Shown in pieces: positions 13,066 through 24,445 of a stretch of DNA of 64,000 nucleotides. Positions within the stretch are counted from its first letter, which is position 1, and each line of letters begins with the position of its first letter. The translations under genes were made by a program, and so were the position numbers. The stretch is from contig CM036243.1 in the NCBI GenBank assembly GCA_020698575.1, forward strand, positions 22,737,403 through 22,801,402. The letters run 5' to 3'. Below the pieces are notes generated by a model, which was given only the letters and a program-made list of their open reading frames with translations, was not told the origin of the DNA and made no database searches. The stretch comes from Bostrychus sinensis (lineage: Eukaryota > Chordata > Actinopteri > Gobiiformes > Eleotridae).

Positions 13066-13656
13066 TCAAGACCGCGCATCAGTTTTTGACTTTACTATTG
13101 TGATCACACTAGTCGCTGTTGCCATCTTTCCTGGTATGAGTGGACCAATGACAGAGGATGCCACCCCGCCGCCTCCCCCTCCAGCACGGACCCCAACTCC
13201 CACTGAGGGGCTTCGTGCCACAGTCCGGGCAAAGGTCTGTAACGCCTCATACTTAGACCTCAGTGCATCCAGCTCAACGCGCATCGATGCGTTCTCATTG
13301 GCCAGTTTGTCCACCTCCTGCTGCAGCTGGGCCTTCTGCTTTTCCAGCTCCTCCTTCTGCGTCACTCGTTTCACCCGGCAGCTCGCAGCATAGCCCCTGT
13401 TCTTCAGGGTCCGCCGCCGCTGTTTGAGTTGTAGGATTTCTTCTTTGGAGAGCCCTCGGAGGTGCTGGTTTAGCTCCCGCACCGACATGGTCACCAGCTC
13501 ATCGTCTGTTAGGCTGGTGCCATTCTCCCCCGGCTCTCGCTTCACCTGCAAAAAACATGGAGGAATAAGACAGAGGCAGGAGTTGTGCTCGTCTAAGAAA
13601 ACACATATTATATATCTTACCTTCAAGGCTTTGTTTCCTTTGTTAGTCGTCGTCAT
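13066..13656 (-). CDS. mafg: Small Maf bZIP transcription factor MafG
   Basis: Small Mafs dimerise with NRF/NFE2, BACH or each other and bind MARE/ARE sites in the nucleus; they have no activation domain (family knowledge). Two coding exons, 13621-13656 (12 codons from ATG) and 13066-13545, join in phase to give 171 residues, against 162 in human. The upstream border of the first coding exon is an acceptor at 13686, so 5' UTR exons lie further right. Visible parts are the VKRE sumoylation motif with Lys14, the extended homology region (DDELVTMSVRELNQHLRGLS), the Maf basic region containing NRGYAASCR with the hallmark Tyr, a leucine zipper, and the conserved tail ATSVITIVKSKTDARS. The extra length is mostly a glycine-rich insert (GVRAGGGGGGVASS) before the tail. 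The start is the only ATG giving the MTT-NKGNKALK N-terminus. Calling it MafG rather than MafK or MafF rests on the tail and synteny with pycr1. Confidence 0.96.
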   Translation of the reverse strand: MTTTNKGNKALKVRYIICVFLDEHNSCLCLIPPCFLQVKREPGENGTSLTDDELVTMSVRELNQHLRGLSKEEILQLKQRRRTLKNRGYAASCRVKRVTQKEELEKQKAQLQQEVDKLANENASMRVELDALRSKYEALQTFARTVARSPSVGVGVRAGGGGGGVASSVIGPLIPGKMATATSVITIVKSKTDARS

Positions 13657-14479
13657 GCCCCAAAAGCCTTGCCCTTCTGAACAGACCTGTGAGATGCAGT
13701 GTGCTTACATCAGATCATCAGAAAGGACATCTGCGCTAATGTATTATGCAGTGAGAAGGCTGCACTTTAGAACATTAATTGAATATCACATTTAAGTCAG
13801 ATCATAACCAATATTAGAGATTTATATCCTATGGTCAGAACCCACCAGAACTATCTTTGCCCGGTTCATCGTTTCGAGCACCGTCGTGTATGCGTGTGAT
13901 ATGTACACATGTGTAGGAGTGAAAGTGACAAGTAAACTCTTCGTAGAATTTCCCTGGCTTCCTGTTTCCTGGTGGTTTCACTAACAGTGCCCACTATGTT
14001 GTGTTGTTGAACTCTTATTGGTTGATTTCAGGCCAATAGTAGAGAAATGAGCATAAAAGAAAAGGAAGTGGTAAAAACTGTGGGATAGACTCCAGGGGAA
14101 AACCAACTGCTTCAACTGTAATATACAGAAAGCCTGTAAATAATAGTGTGAATTATAGTGATGAGGCAGGTGTAGCACAGTCAAAGTACAAATAAACAAA
14201 CAGGGCTGGCCAAGTAGTTATGATGTGCATAGTGTAAACAAAAGACAAAAGGATGCAGAGACAGCACTGTGAATCAGATATCGACAAAGACATCAGCAAA
14301 GTGCAAAAGATGAGATCAGTCCTTAGAGCGGCTAGCTCCGGTGATGAGCATCTCCACACTTCTCAATGCCACGCTTTGTCTCCTGCCCTGGTCTGGCACT
14401 CATCTCTCAGACCAGTGTGTGTCGAGTAAAGGGCAGCTATTGTTGCTGCTGCTGAGCGATCATCATGAGACCAGTCATG

Positions 14480-14490
14480 ATGACTCAGCA
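14480..14490 (+). promoter_or_regulatory. NF-E2/ARE-type site (ATGACTCAGCA)
   Basis: The 11-mer matches the NF-E2/antioxidant response consensus RTGASTCAGCA exactly. It lies about 0.8 kb 5' of the mafg start codon. Mammalian MAFG is known to be induced by NRF2-small Maf dimers through such sites, so autoregulation is plausible. Confidence 0.5.
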
Positions 14491-14733
14491 GATTCCTCAT
14501 CTCACTCTCCCTCCTCCTCCCTGCTGCGCACATTTCTGCTCTCCTCTGTCACTTTGCAGCTCCCTCCTTCTGTTTTTACACCCCTTCAACTGCTCCTCCA
14601 AGTTTTCAGGTTGGCCCCAAATATATCTGTTGACTTGTTGTGTCAACAAGAGTAACATGGCTGTCTAACGGACGAAATGCGGTTGTCCTTAAAGCATGAA
14701 ACCTGCTTTTAGCCCAACTGCCACACCTGATAG

Positions 14734-14743
14734 TGCTGAGTCA
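14734..14743 (+). promoter_or_regulatory. MARE/NF-E2 core (TGCTGAGTCA)
   Basis: This is an exact TGCTGAGTCA core, the classical NF-E2 motif and most of a T-MARE, about 245 bp from the site at 14480. A weaker copy with one mismatch, TGCTGAGTAA, follows at 14764-14773. Confidence 0.45.
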
Positions 14744-15467
14744 GGACTTTAGTTCAACCAATCTGCTGAGTAAACAGTCTGTTATAGTTTGCACTGAGTT
14801 TGACTGGCACACACTGTTCTCTGCAGTCCACTCTGAAAAGTTCATTTCTGATGGCATTCACTAATAAAAAATTGGCTAAATGAATTTAACTTCTTCCTTC
14901 AGCTTTTTTGTTAGAACTTTCTGTGCAATGTACAGTAAGTGTGTCAGTGTGCCTTTCCCACAATACACTTCTCTCTGTGTGTGCTGCTTCTTGAGGGTTT
15001 TTGAGAATGACACTTGTTCACAAATCGTTAGAGATATAAATAGCTTTTGATCAAAAAATGAAACCGCATCAACCTACACTTCAATTTACAAACCCTTCAG
15101 TGTTCAGATATTAAAAGCCTTTGTATGTGCGCAGTATTGTACTAGAGTAGACAGTGTATCCTCAATGTATAAGAACTCCATTTGATTTTATCCCTTTCAT
15201 GTGTCCATTACATCAATCATAACAAGGACTAAAGAATATCCTAAAGTTTAACTTTTGCCAGAGATAACATTTTCTCTGTCTTCTATTGATAATATCAGAG
15301 TATCTCATAATGATACAATTGTCAGGGTTCCAGACCAGTATTTTTTACGAGCACAGACCTCCATCAAGGTATTGCCCAAATCTTGCAGTGGTAAAGATAT
15401 AGTGCCCTTGAACCAGTTGTTGTTCTAGTCCAGGGGTAAATGCTATATCCATTGAGCCTAAAAGCTA

Positions 15468-16321
15468 CAGTCATATGCAAAAATGTGAGCACCCCTCTGA
15501 GGTTGCATAATAATTTACTCTATCTTCACACAAAAAAGATCACAGAGGTATGTCATTCATTTTCTAATGACATCTAGGGTATTTTCCTAACAATAATTTA
15601 TAGTGTAGTAGTATTTAGGTGTAAGAAATTAAATGAAATATTAAAAAATGTCTGTGCAAATATTTGGGCACCCTTATAAGTTTGCTGATTTGAATGCATG
15701 TAACTTCTTAAAATGGATTTCTTGCAACACAAAACTTGTTAGATTAGTTACTTAAGCCTTGAACATCATAGACAGGTACATTCAATAACGAGAAAAGGAA
15801 TTTAAGGTGGTAATCAGGAAATGGAAAAACACAGGCAAAGTTGATGTTAAGGCCAGATGTGGTGGGCCAAGAAAAATACCAGAGAGACATAGGCAAGGAA
15901 TGGTGAGAATGGTTAAAGACAACCCACAGATCACCTCCAAACACCTACAAGATCATCCTGCTGCAGATGGTGTTTCTGTACATGGGTCAACAATTCACAA
16001 AGAACAGCTGTATGGGAGGGTGATGCCACGCCACAACCAGCGTCACTTGAGGTATGTCAGTCCACACCACGTTATTCCAAAATTAATCTGGCTCATCTAA
16101 ATGAGCTTTGCCTACCTCAAGCAACTCTGTTTGTGGTGTGGCATCACCGTCCCATACAGCTGTTCTTTGTGAATTGTTGACCCATGCACAGAAACGCCAT
16201 CTGCAGCAGGATGATCTTACAGGTCTTTGGAGGTGATCTGTGGGTTGTCTTTAACCATTCTGTGAAGAATGTAAATTATTATGCAAACTCCCAGGGGTGC
16301 CCAAACTTTTGCATATGACTG
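15468..16321 (+). mobile_element. Tc1-like fold-back element, 854 bp
   Basis: The ends are inverted repeats starting CAGTCATATGCAAAA, with GGGCACCCCT just inside, flanked on both sides by TA, the Tc1/mariner target. The left arm (plus strand) encodes the N-terminal transposase helix-turn-helix region (KNTGKVDVKA, PRKIPERHRQGM, NPQITSKHLQDH at 15807-16020). The right arm repeats this piece inverted: roughly 15911-16055 pairs with 16108-16262 around a loop of about 50 bp. The catalytic domain is absent, so it cannot encode a working transposase. Confidence 0.85.
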
Positions 16322-16429
16322 TATATCTCATAATGCCAAAGAATCGAATAGAAATAATTATTTGTTCCGTTACTGACCTCTTGTGGCTTGAGTTAGTATC
16401 TTTGGTCTTATCTCACAATAGTACAGAAT

Positions 16430-16550
16430 CTGGTGATGTGGATTCATACCCCATCTGATAATTTTTTATCTTTCCTGAAAATTTCATTAGAATCCAACCA
16501 TTAGTTTTTGAGTTGCTAACAGACAAACAAACCAGCAAACCAATGCTGGT
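16430..16550 (-). repeat. Interspersed repeat copy (GTTAGCAAC/ACTCAAAAA family)
   Basis: Read on the minus strand it contains GTTTGTCTGTTAGCAACTC and then AAAAACTAATGGTTGGATTC. The same pattern recurs at 18895-18990 and 46530-46625. This is a dispersed fish repeat; I cannot name the family. Confidence 0.5.
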
Positions 16551-17407
16551 GAAAAAAGAACCTATTTTCCTGTGGTTAATGACAGTCTTATTGTACTGTT
16601 TACCAAACTTTGAACAGGAAGCAATGATCTGTTCATGTTTTCTAAATATTGTGAGAACACGCCTTTTCATAAACCAATGTCTTCTTTTCTCTTGTTGTGT
16701 TTTGTTCAGATACAGCGTAGCCTCCCACAGCTAGAGGTGCATCGGCGCACAATAGATGGATCAAAGGCATGAAGACTGAGGTTGGTTGTTGGGGGTGGGG
16801 GTGACAGAGCAGAGAGGGGGAGCTGTTAGAAAGAACAAAACTAGGGGCAAAACCGATGCTATATCGCTGGCAGGCACAGGTTTATTTCCCTTGTGCCTGA
16901 ACCACAACCCACCTCACCCCATCTACATACAAACAAAAAGCATGTTACGCACTCCCCTGCTGCCAGGCCAGTGGGGCTCAATAAAACACACAAACGTGCC
17001 AATGTATATATTTTTACAAGATGCGCAGTACGGGAAAAATAAATGCATGGCTATTTCTGGATTGCACATATTTTATTAGTTATTTGGTTATTATGCAAAA
17101 AGGAATGATCTAATACTTAATAATACACAGTTTTTTACTTTTTTTTTTTTTTGGTAAATTGTTACCTGCATGGCAAAAAGAGCTGGGGTTGATAAGCAGA
17201 ACGGCCTTCTATAGTGTCTCTGTGTGCTCATGCTCTGCCCAATCCGGCAGTATAGGTATAAACCATTGTTTCTAAATACCAAGAATAATTTTATTTCTTT
17301 AGGTTTAAGAAGAATATTATATCCCTCATCTCCTATTACTAAAGAAGTATGAAGCTTTTTGTTGTCAGTGAATAATTTGAATTATTACTGTCAAAATATC
17401 CCGATAT

Positions 17408-17442
17408 AGAGTTATAGACCAAACACCAACTGCTAAATAACT
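17408..17442 (+). repeat. 35-bp repeat, inverted partner at 22276-22310
   Basis: This segment matches the reverse complement of 22276-22310 at 33 of 35 positions. The two are probably fragments of one dispersed repeat in opposite orientation. Confidence 0.65.
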
Positions 17443-18239
17443 ACTGTATGACAAGTGTGGTAAGCTGTATAATATTGATTCCCAAATAGTAAATTGGGTT
17501 GCAGGAAGGTTGAATAAAATTTCAATGTTCAGTTTATTTAAATCCTAAATATTGTTTTAATGAACATGAAATTATTAAATCATTTAAAAAGACAACTTCG
17601 GTTCTGTAAAAAATGGCTCACAAAAATTATCAGGAATAAAATTGGGTACCACAGTAAGATAAGTAGATCATGATTACTGATTATCACTCATCATTAATCA
17701 GTGCAAAATACAGACAAAATGGATAAAATGTGGGAGAGGTTTTAAGGTAGAGAACGCAGTAATGGCCAGGAGAAGACACACAATGACTTATTAATTTAGA
17801 AAAGCAAAGACCAGCAAAAGCTGGTAACTCCTGGTGCCATTTATCAAAGTTAGAGGCATGCAGAGCTAAACTGCAGTAAACTAGTTTGCGTGTGTTCTCT
17901 GAGAGATGAGGCCCTGTGTATAAGGAATCAAGGTCAAAGTTCATGTGCTGACCAAAGGCACGGCCATTCATCTTGAGCATGCAGAGGCCGCCAGAGGTGT
18001 CCTTCCCATAATGCTGGCGAGGTGGTCGTTGGGTTATGGTCAATGCCACAGCCACTGTTGCTACAACAGGCAGCTTTTTTGCTGTTGCATGCTGTATTTT
18101 TATGGAGCGGCTAAAAGAACGCTGACGACTCAAGAGCTGGGATGCTTACAGTTACAGCATACATACACACACATGCAAACTGGACATGGGACAGGAAGAG
18201 GTGAGAAATCCGGGACCTGTCCAGACAGGAGTGGGCAAA

Positions 18240-18680
18240 ATATAAGGAGGTGAAGAGAAAGTGCTGGTGATATACTCAGGTATAGACAGACTAATAAATG
18301 GGGGGAAGGGGGGGGGGGGGGGGGGGGGGGGTAGAGAAGAAGAAGGACTGAAAGAATGCTGACGTCTCCAGAGCTGATTAGCGTTACAGCGGAGACATCA
18401 CACCCACAGCCGAGAAAAATGCTGAGTACGGAGGGAGGACGGGGCGGAGGGGTGTGGGGGGTGTGGGGGGGTTGGGGGGTGCAAATGACAAGGGAGAAAG
18501 AAGAGAAGAAAAAGAGAGGACCGGGACGGAACGAAGAGGAGGAGGGAGGAGGAGGGGTGGAAAAGCGTTTGGGTGAAAATGCATCCTCAACACATTTGTA
18601 AGAGCTTAGCTGTTGGGTACAGAGGGGGTGGAGAGGGAGAAATGGATGGAGGGGGATTGGGGTCGAAAAAAAAAAAAGCC
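18240..18680. repeat. Purine-rich tract with a 24-base G run
   Basis: The plus strand is almost all purine for long stretches. It holds an unbroken G run at 18308-18331, several G4-G7 runs at 18440-18480 and GGA/GAG repeats at 18500-18560. Such DNA can form G-quadruplex or triplex structures. No coding potential is credible here; the apparent proline/serine-rich frames on the minus strand are low complexity. Confidence 0.85.
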
Positions 18681-18894
18681 CTGATCTCAGCAACGACCAC
18701 GACTAAAACCTCCAATTAGAAAAGTTCTGAAGCTGATCCAGGGCAATGAAACTACTGCTGACCGTCTCACTGCACCTCCAACACACACACCTCTCAGTCG
18801 GGATGGGTGATACTGTATGTGATATATCCAGTCAGTATTTGGCTGTGGTGAAGATTTTACTTTGAAAATCATTAAAGACTGATTATTACTTCCA

Positions 18895-19000
18895 CCAAGG
18901 AGGTTATGTTCTCATTTTTGTTGATTAGTTTGTTGGTTAGTCAGCTAGCGAGATAACTCAAAAAGTAATAGTTGGATTTGAATGAAATAGACCAGATTCA
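18895..19000 (+). repeat. Interspersed repeat copy (GTTAGTC/ACTCAAAAAG family)
   Basis: It begins near GGAGGTTATGTTCTCATTTT and continues with a GTTGGTTAGT motif and AACTCAAAAAGTAATAG, the pattern also seen at 16430 and 46530. The family is not named. Confidence 0.5.
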
Positions 19001-19624
19001 ATGCCATTGCGAAACAGAGCCACACATACTAACTCCAGCCACAGAGGTTAGTAAAGAAAACATTTTAGTAGATTTTTTTTACCATTGCAAGATATAAGGG
19101 CTCTGTGGATAAATGAATAGAGCATTTAGGGTGGATCCACACTAAAAATGACTGGTGACCATTAATTTTGATTGGTGACTGTTAATTTCTTATGCGGGCT
19201 CACCCAAATTTCTTCATTTAAGCAGAGCGTCATTAATCAAGCAATTTGAATGTAGAGTTGAACTATAAGCACGTGAGTCGACATCACTGAAGCGACTGCC
19301 AATCATAGCACAACATCTGATTGTCACTTGAGAGGAATAGGTTCAGGCAAAAAAAGTCACGTCTTAACACTCCTGCCCCCCGTAAAGCATCTTGTAGAAG
19401 AGTGAGCTTAGCTAAGAAAAGCAGTTTTGTCACTCGAAGAGCCCCAGTTTGAATCCAGGACTATACATGTATCTTTACCATTGCGAGATGGGGCTACTGC
19501 CTTGGCAGAAGAAAAATATTGCCAAAGAAACACTGTGCAGCAGATTATAACCAGGAAGAGCTTCAGAAATGCTTTAGACCTAGTTCAGACTCACTATAGA
19601 CTACATCAAGAGCTCATTCGCTTG

Positions 19625-19700
19625 CGTCTGTTTTTTTATTCAAATCTTTATTTAACTAGGATAAGAAACTCTTTACAAGAGTTGCACAGCTCTACTTGAA
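19625..19700 (-). repeat. LINE-like 3' tail fragment
   Basis: It contains CTTTATTTAACTAGGATAAG, the inverse of the CTGGTTAAATAAAGG tail at 25410-25440. This kind of tail is common in fish genomes. Confidence 0.45.
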
Positions 19701-20929
19701 ATCCTGCCTGACTGATCAGGTACTATAAGGTGAAGGTAGTGATCACAAGACTCATAAAGGTATCATAGAGCAGCAGAATTGCTTTAGACATAGTGTAGGC
19801 TACAACATAATCTCATTCTCTGATAGGGTGTAGTGCAGACGAAGAGGAATCTGCTTCAGACTGAGCTCTAATTAATCTTGTTTGGGCGAACCTATTGCTC
19901 CGGTCACTGCCGCCACACAATAAGGTATTTCTTGGAAAGAGACTTGGCTGCTTACAAGCCAGTGGCAAGCACTCCAAAGGCACACACACAGAGAGGGGAA
20001 ATAAATAGCCAGATTAGACGCTTCAAACGCGACCCTGGGGCTGGTAGTGTGGGGGCGTTCACAAGCATAAACAAGCCAGAATATAGAGAAAGATCAAAAA
20101 TAGATTGTCAGAGCCACAAGTCATTTGCGATGCAGAGGCAAGACAGTTATTGAATAATCCTACCATAACAACTGCCTTAACTGTGCCTGCTCCCTCGGGC
20201 CACCATCTGAGCAATAATGGAGTGAGAAAAAGACAGTAAAGGAGCAAAAAACATAGGCTATGACAAAACTGGAAACTGGCTGCAGTCCACCTCGTTTGTG
20301 CTTTAAATGATAAAGAAGGCAGTCATGGTGGTGCTCATTGATCTAGTGTGGGCAGAGAGTGTTGAGAGAACTGGTAAATAATTAACCAGCAGCACCATGT
20401 GGCAGCTAATTGAGAATTAGGAATCAGATGAGCGATAATTTCAACCTGAGTACAGAGTGGGAGAGACAGGGCAGGGGAGAAGAGACACCAGTTTAAGGAA
20501 GCAATTAACTGGGGAGTATGTTGAGCGTAAAATAAGCACAATAACAATCAGGGTGAGAAATTCAAACTATTGCCTTAGTCTGATTATAACCAGGGTGTTA
20601 AACTGCATGTAAACACATTACTTTGATTGGAGGGGAATTCGGTCAAATTTCAATCGCACATTGCATCGCATCAATCGCATTTTCAGTCACACTATATGCC
20701 ATTTATTAATATTTATTCATATTGCTGCAATTTATTCATATTGCTGCACGTACTGCATATGGCTACCACTAAACAAGCAGAACATGAAGTGTTTTGAAGA
20801 AATTCTTAGACAAGGAAGATACATATTCTTGTTTGACAGAGACATGGCAGCCATTCTGTGCCTACGGCCTCTCCGACCATCACCAGACACACAATCACAC
20901 AAACACATTAATAGAGCCTCCTCTACTCT

Positions 20930-21083
20930 ATGTGGCAGTCCCAAGCCCAGGTACAAGGATAAGATTGCGTCAGGAAGGGCACCCAGCAAAAACCCTGTCA
21001 AATCAATCTGTAAATGTCTGCTCATTTCGAGGCAAATGATTTGCTGTGGCAACCTCAGAAAGGAAAAACGGAAAGCAAAGAAG
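20930..21083 (+). repeat. SINE-like interspersed repeat, copy 1
   Basis: It carries the blocks GTCAGGAAGGGCACCCAGC, AAATCAATCTG and GATTTGCTGTGGCAACC, and an A-rich end with GGAAAGCAAAGAAG. The same order of blocks occurs at 42020-42154 and 59590-59730. It resembles the widespread fish repeat ending in GCTGTGGCGACCCC plus AAGAAG; the exact family is unassigned. Confidence 0.65.
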
Positions 21084-24000
21084 ATTGAGTAAATTAGTAC
21101 TGAGCGATACAAATATTAACACTTTACAGATAACCAAGACCACTGTAATGCAACCTTCTGACTTTGTAGAGCAGTTGTTTGTTTCCTCTCTTGCTAGTAA
21201 ACTTGGGCAAAGTAAGAAATCAAGCTATGAGCCTCTGTGTATGCATACTGAGACAGTGATAGAGGGAACTTGAAGAGTGTAAGGCAAGACTTGGAAAAGA
21301 GCAGAAGTCAGGGCGCTCATATGCATATGATAATGTGTGTAGAGGGAAAAGCTATCGCTTTCACACTTCTCTGACTTCAAAAGGGGTATTGTGAGTGTAC
21401 GCGCTGCTTAGCTGTGTGCCAGAGTGTTTGTGCAAGTGTGTTATTAAAGGCGAGAAAAAGTCCTGGCGTCGACACGTTTTTCCCATTCCAGGTAGTAAGT
21501 CGGAGTGTGATGACAAATTTCCCAACACAAGCAAAAAAACTGCACTGTCAGGCAGTTGAGCTCTGGCTCCTTTTCTCATAAGTGCTTTTTTTCAAGAGAG
21601 AAAGCATGTAGTGTAGGTTAACTTGCCTTTATGCGTGTGTAGGTGTGCGTGCAACAACCAGAGCTGTGAGGGAGACAGCCGTTTGGTAAATGACATGTTG
21701 GGTTTATTCCCCACCAGACGCGGCGCATCTATGGTCAGCACTACTAAGTTAGGACAAAGAGAAAGTTTCAGAGCAGCAGTAAAGTTAACAGGGTGCAAGT
21801 CTTTGGGGACACATTTATCAACAGTGGCTTAATGAGATATATATCAGCCCTAACTTTTCTGCAAACACACGTGACTTTAAAAAACAGAAAGGTGCGCCTA
21901 GTTATGAGCATCATTTATTTGTAGTTTGAACCTGACTCACTACAGTCTTTTGTGTAACCTATCTAGTTTATTGATTGGTTTGATCTCTTATTTGTACATG
22001 GGCATTTTAGAGATGACAAAGAGCAACACGAGGGCAGAGACTCTAAAGTGACTTTCCACTAATTTTACAGGAGAGGAAAAAAAGACCAAAACTTGACTGG
22101 ACTTTTTTTTTTTTTAAGTTGCAAAATCTAAAATATTCACAAACAGATCTAGGGCACTTAAACAATAATTCTTTACCCATTAATTAAATGCATTTTTAAC
22201 GTATTTTACAAAAAAAGTCAAATTTGTGTTTTTGGCTCCAACTTTTCATACCATTGCCTAATAGAAAATTATACAAGTTATTTAGAGGTTGGTGTTTGGT
22301 CTATAACTCTACAACTCTATTAAGATAAATTGTCAATAAAAATATCTGATCATAACCTTACATTTGATATTCTGTATAAGTTTGCCCAAAATGTCACTTA
22401 CACCCTTTAGATTCTCAGCTGTATTTTATCACCTGATATTCTGTATTATTTTCTGTGCATTTTCATTGTATTTCTTCTAAACGTTCACAAATTCATAGCT
22501 CGATTCTGGGATCGTCACACTGCAGTTGGAAAATGCGGCAAGTTGGCGCATAAAGATGATGCAACTGGTAGACAACCACCGGCCCGGATACTCTTGTTAC
22601 CAAAGGCTTGCATCTCCACAGCACATACGCCATTCTCAATATTTCATGCAAAACTAAAAACTGCGCTATAAACTGTGTTTGTCAGTAAGGAGTTTAGTTC
22701 GGCTTGAGTCTTCACGGAAATAAACTCTAGAGGGCCCAAAGGAAAAAGGCAGAGTTGCTTTCAAGGCATGCTCATTAGTTCTTATTGATAGAGAAAAGTG
22801 TAGTACCATAATCATTACAGGACACACTGCTGTATCCGAACTAAGAGCTACTTTAGGTTTTGATCGATGCTAATTTCCAAATTGTTTTGACTCTTTTGAC
22901 TTTTCTTTGTATTTGAAACTGCAGTTTTATCTGTTTCACTACTTTATGTTAAGAAGGACCCTAATATAAAGTGCACATTTGACACACAGTCGAAATAACA
23001 CAAGGATAAGCGCTCAAACATTAGAAGAAAAAACAGAAGCACGGAGCAATGATTATGCACCAGATCTGCTTACACTATATTTCATCATTACTGTGGAGAA
23101 AAAACACTCATCTATTGATCTGCCCCACTGCTTTCCTATCTCGCCCTCTCTGATTCCCTCTTTTATTTCTGCTTTTACTTCTCTCTCAGAAACCCACTAG
23201 CATAACAAGACCTTTTTTTTTTCTTTCCTCAAATGGATTCCCACTAGAAAACAAGATCATAAACATGCACAAGCTACTTAGAAATGATCTCCCCAAACTC
23301 TACATGCAACAAACAAACAAACAAACAGTCAGAAAGGAGGTGGTGGACACTAAATTGCCAACACCTGTGCAATCGAATGCAATCCTGTACAGTAGCCCTG
23401 CAATGAGCACGGCCCTTGTCGAGCTTCCTCTTTCATCCATCACAAGAAAGAGCAGATATAGGAACTGTGCAACAAGCTCTGCCACTGTGTCACTTACTTT
23501 TAACAGTTAACTTCTTCTTTGCACCCAAATGCATTAGTAGCTTCATTATGGGTTTTACTAGAGGATAAGGATCATTGACAGTTTGATGTTTGCACTGAAA
23601 CGTTATATGTTTAAAATGAATACACATGTAATTTAATTCACACAAGCAAGAAATCAGGAAATCTTGTTAGTTAAGTTTAAAGCAAAATGTGTAGACTAAT
23701 AGAAGAAACGATGAAAATACAGTGATACTAAAAGCCAAAGTTTTGTTATCTAGTATTTTATTAGATTTCCAACTTTCATTGTTTTTATTGTTGTAGTGTA
23801 TTTTATTCGGGTTTTATTTCTTTTACTGCTTGTTTACCACACTTTTGCCAACTGTATACAAACTGCTTTATGAATAAAACTGGTATACTATAGTTTATTT
23901 AAAAATATGGTAAGAAAATCCATAGAAGTATCCTTTCTGGCACATTTGATATTTATAATATTTTAACAAAAGTTCATAAATGTTGCACAATTCTTTAAGT

Positions 24001-24424
24001 TTAGTTTAAGAAATGCAACAGATTCGAGTCCCATTATTTTCATAGCTCTTAAGACATTTCTCATTCACTCAAAAGTCCCTGTCCACAGCCTTCTAAATCT
24101 TTCAGTGAGATGAGGTTTTACAAAGTGTTTCATCAACTTGACGTGTGTTCATGCATAAATTAAATCAGTTTAAAAGAGCAAGTGCCATTTTTTTATGGAG
24201 ATTTGACAGAGTATCCAGTGAAGGTTTGGTTATAGCATGACAAAAATGTTTACACTGTCACCAGCAGCCTATAGTAGTACATGTTTCTTTCTTCCTGTTT
24301 CACTGATGGCAGGTGAACTGTGGAGCTCAGGTTAAGTTGCTCTGTGCACACAGAGGTACAGCTCCAGCTCTAGCATCTTATAGGTGTGTTATATCTGCTT
24401 CTTACTTTGTGCACTTTCTCACAT

Positions 24425-24445
24425 GCACACACACACACACACACA
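24425..24445. repeat. (CA)n microsatellite
   Basis: This is a perfect CA run of about ten units. Confidence 0.9.

Noticed and set aside
12785..13393. 202-codon plus-strand open frame over mafg
   Set aside because: It is the antisense of the mafg bZIP exon and has no family resemblance of its own.
14341..14655. 104-codon plus-strand open frame near the MARE cluster
   Set aside because: Leucine/serine-rich, no family resemblance and no splice support; better explained as regulatory DNA.
18130..18693. 187-codon minus-strand open frame rich in proline, serine and leucine
   Set aside because: It is the complement of the purine-rich low-complexity tract and contains no domain or splice support.
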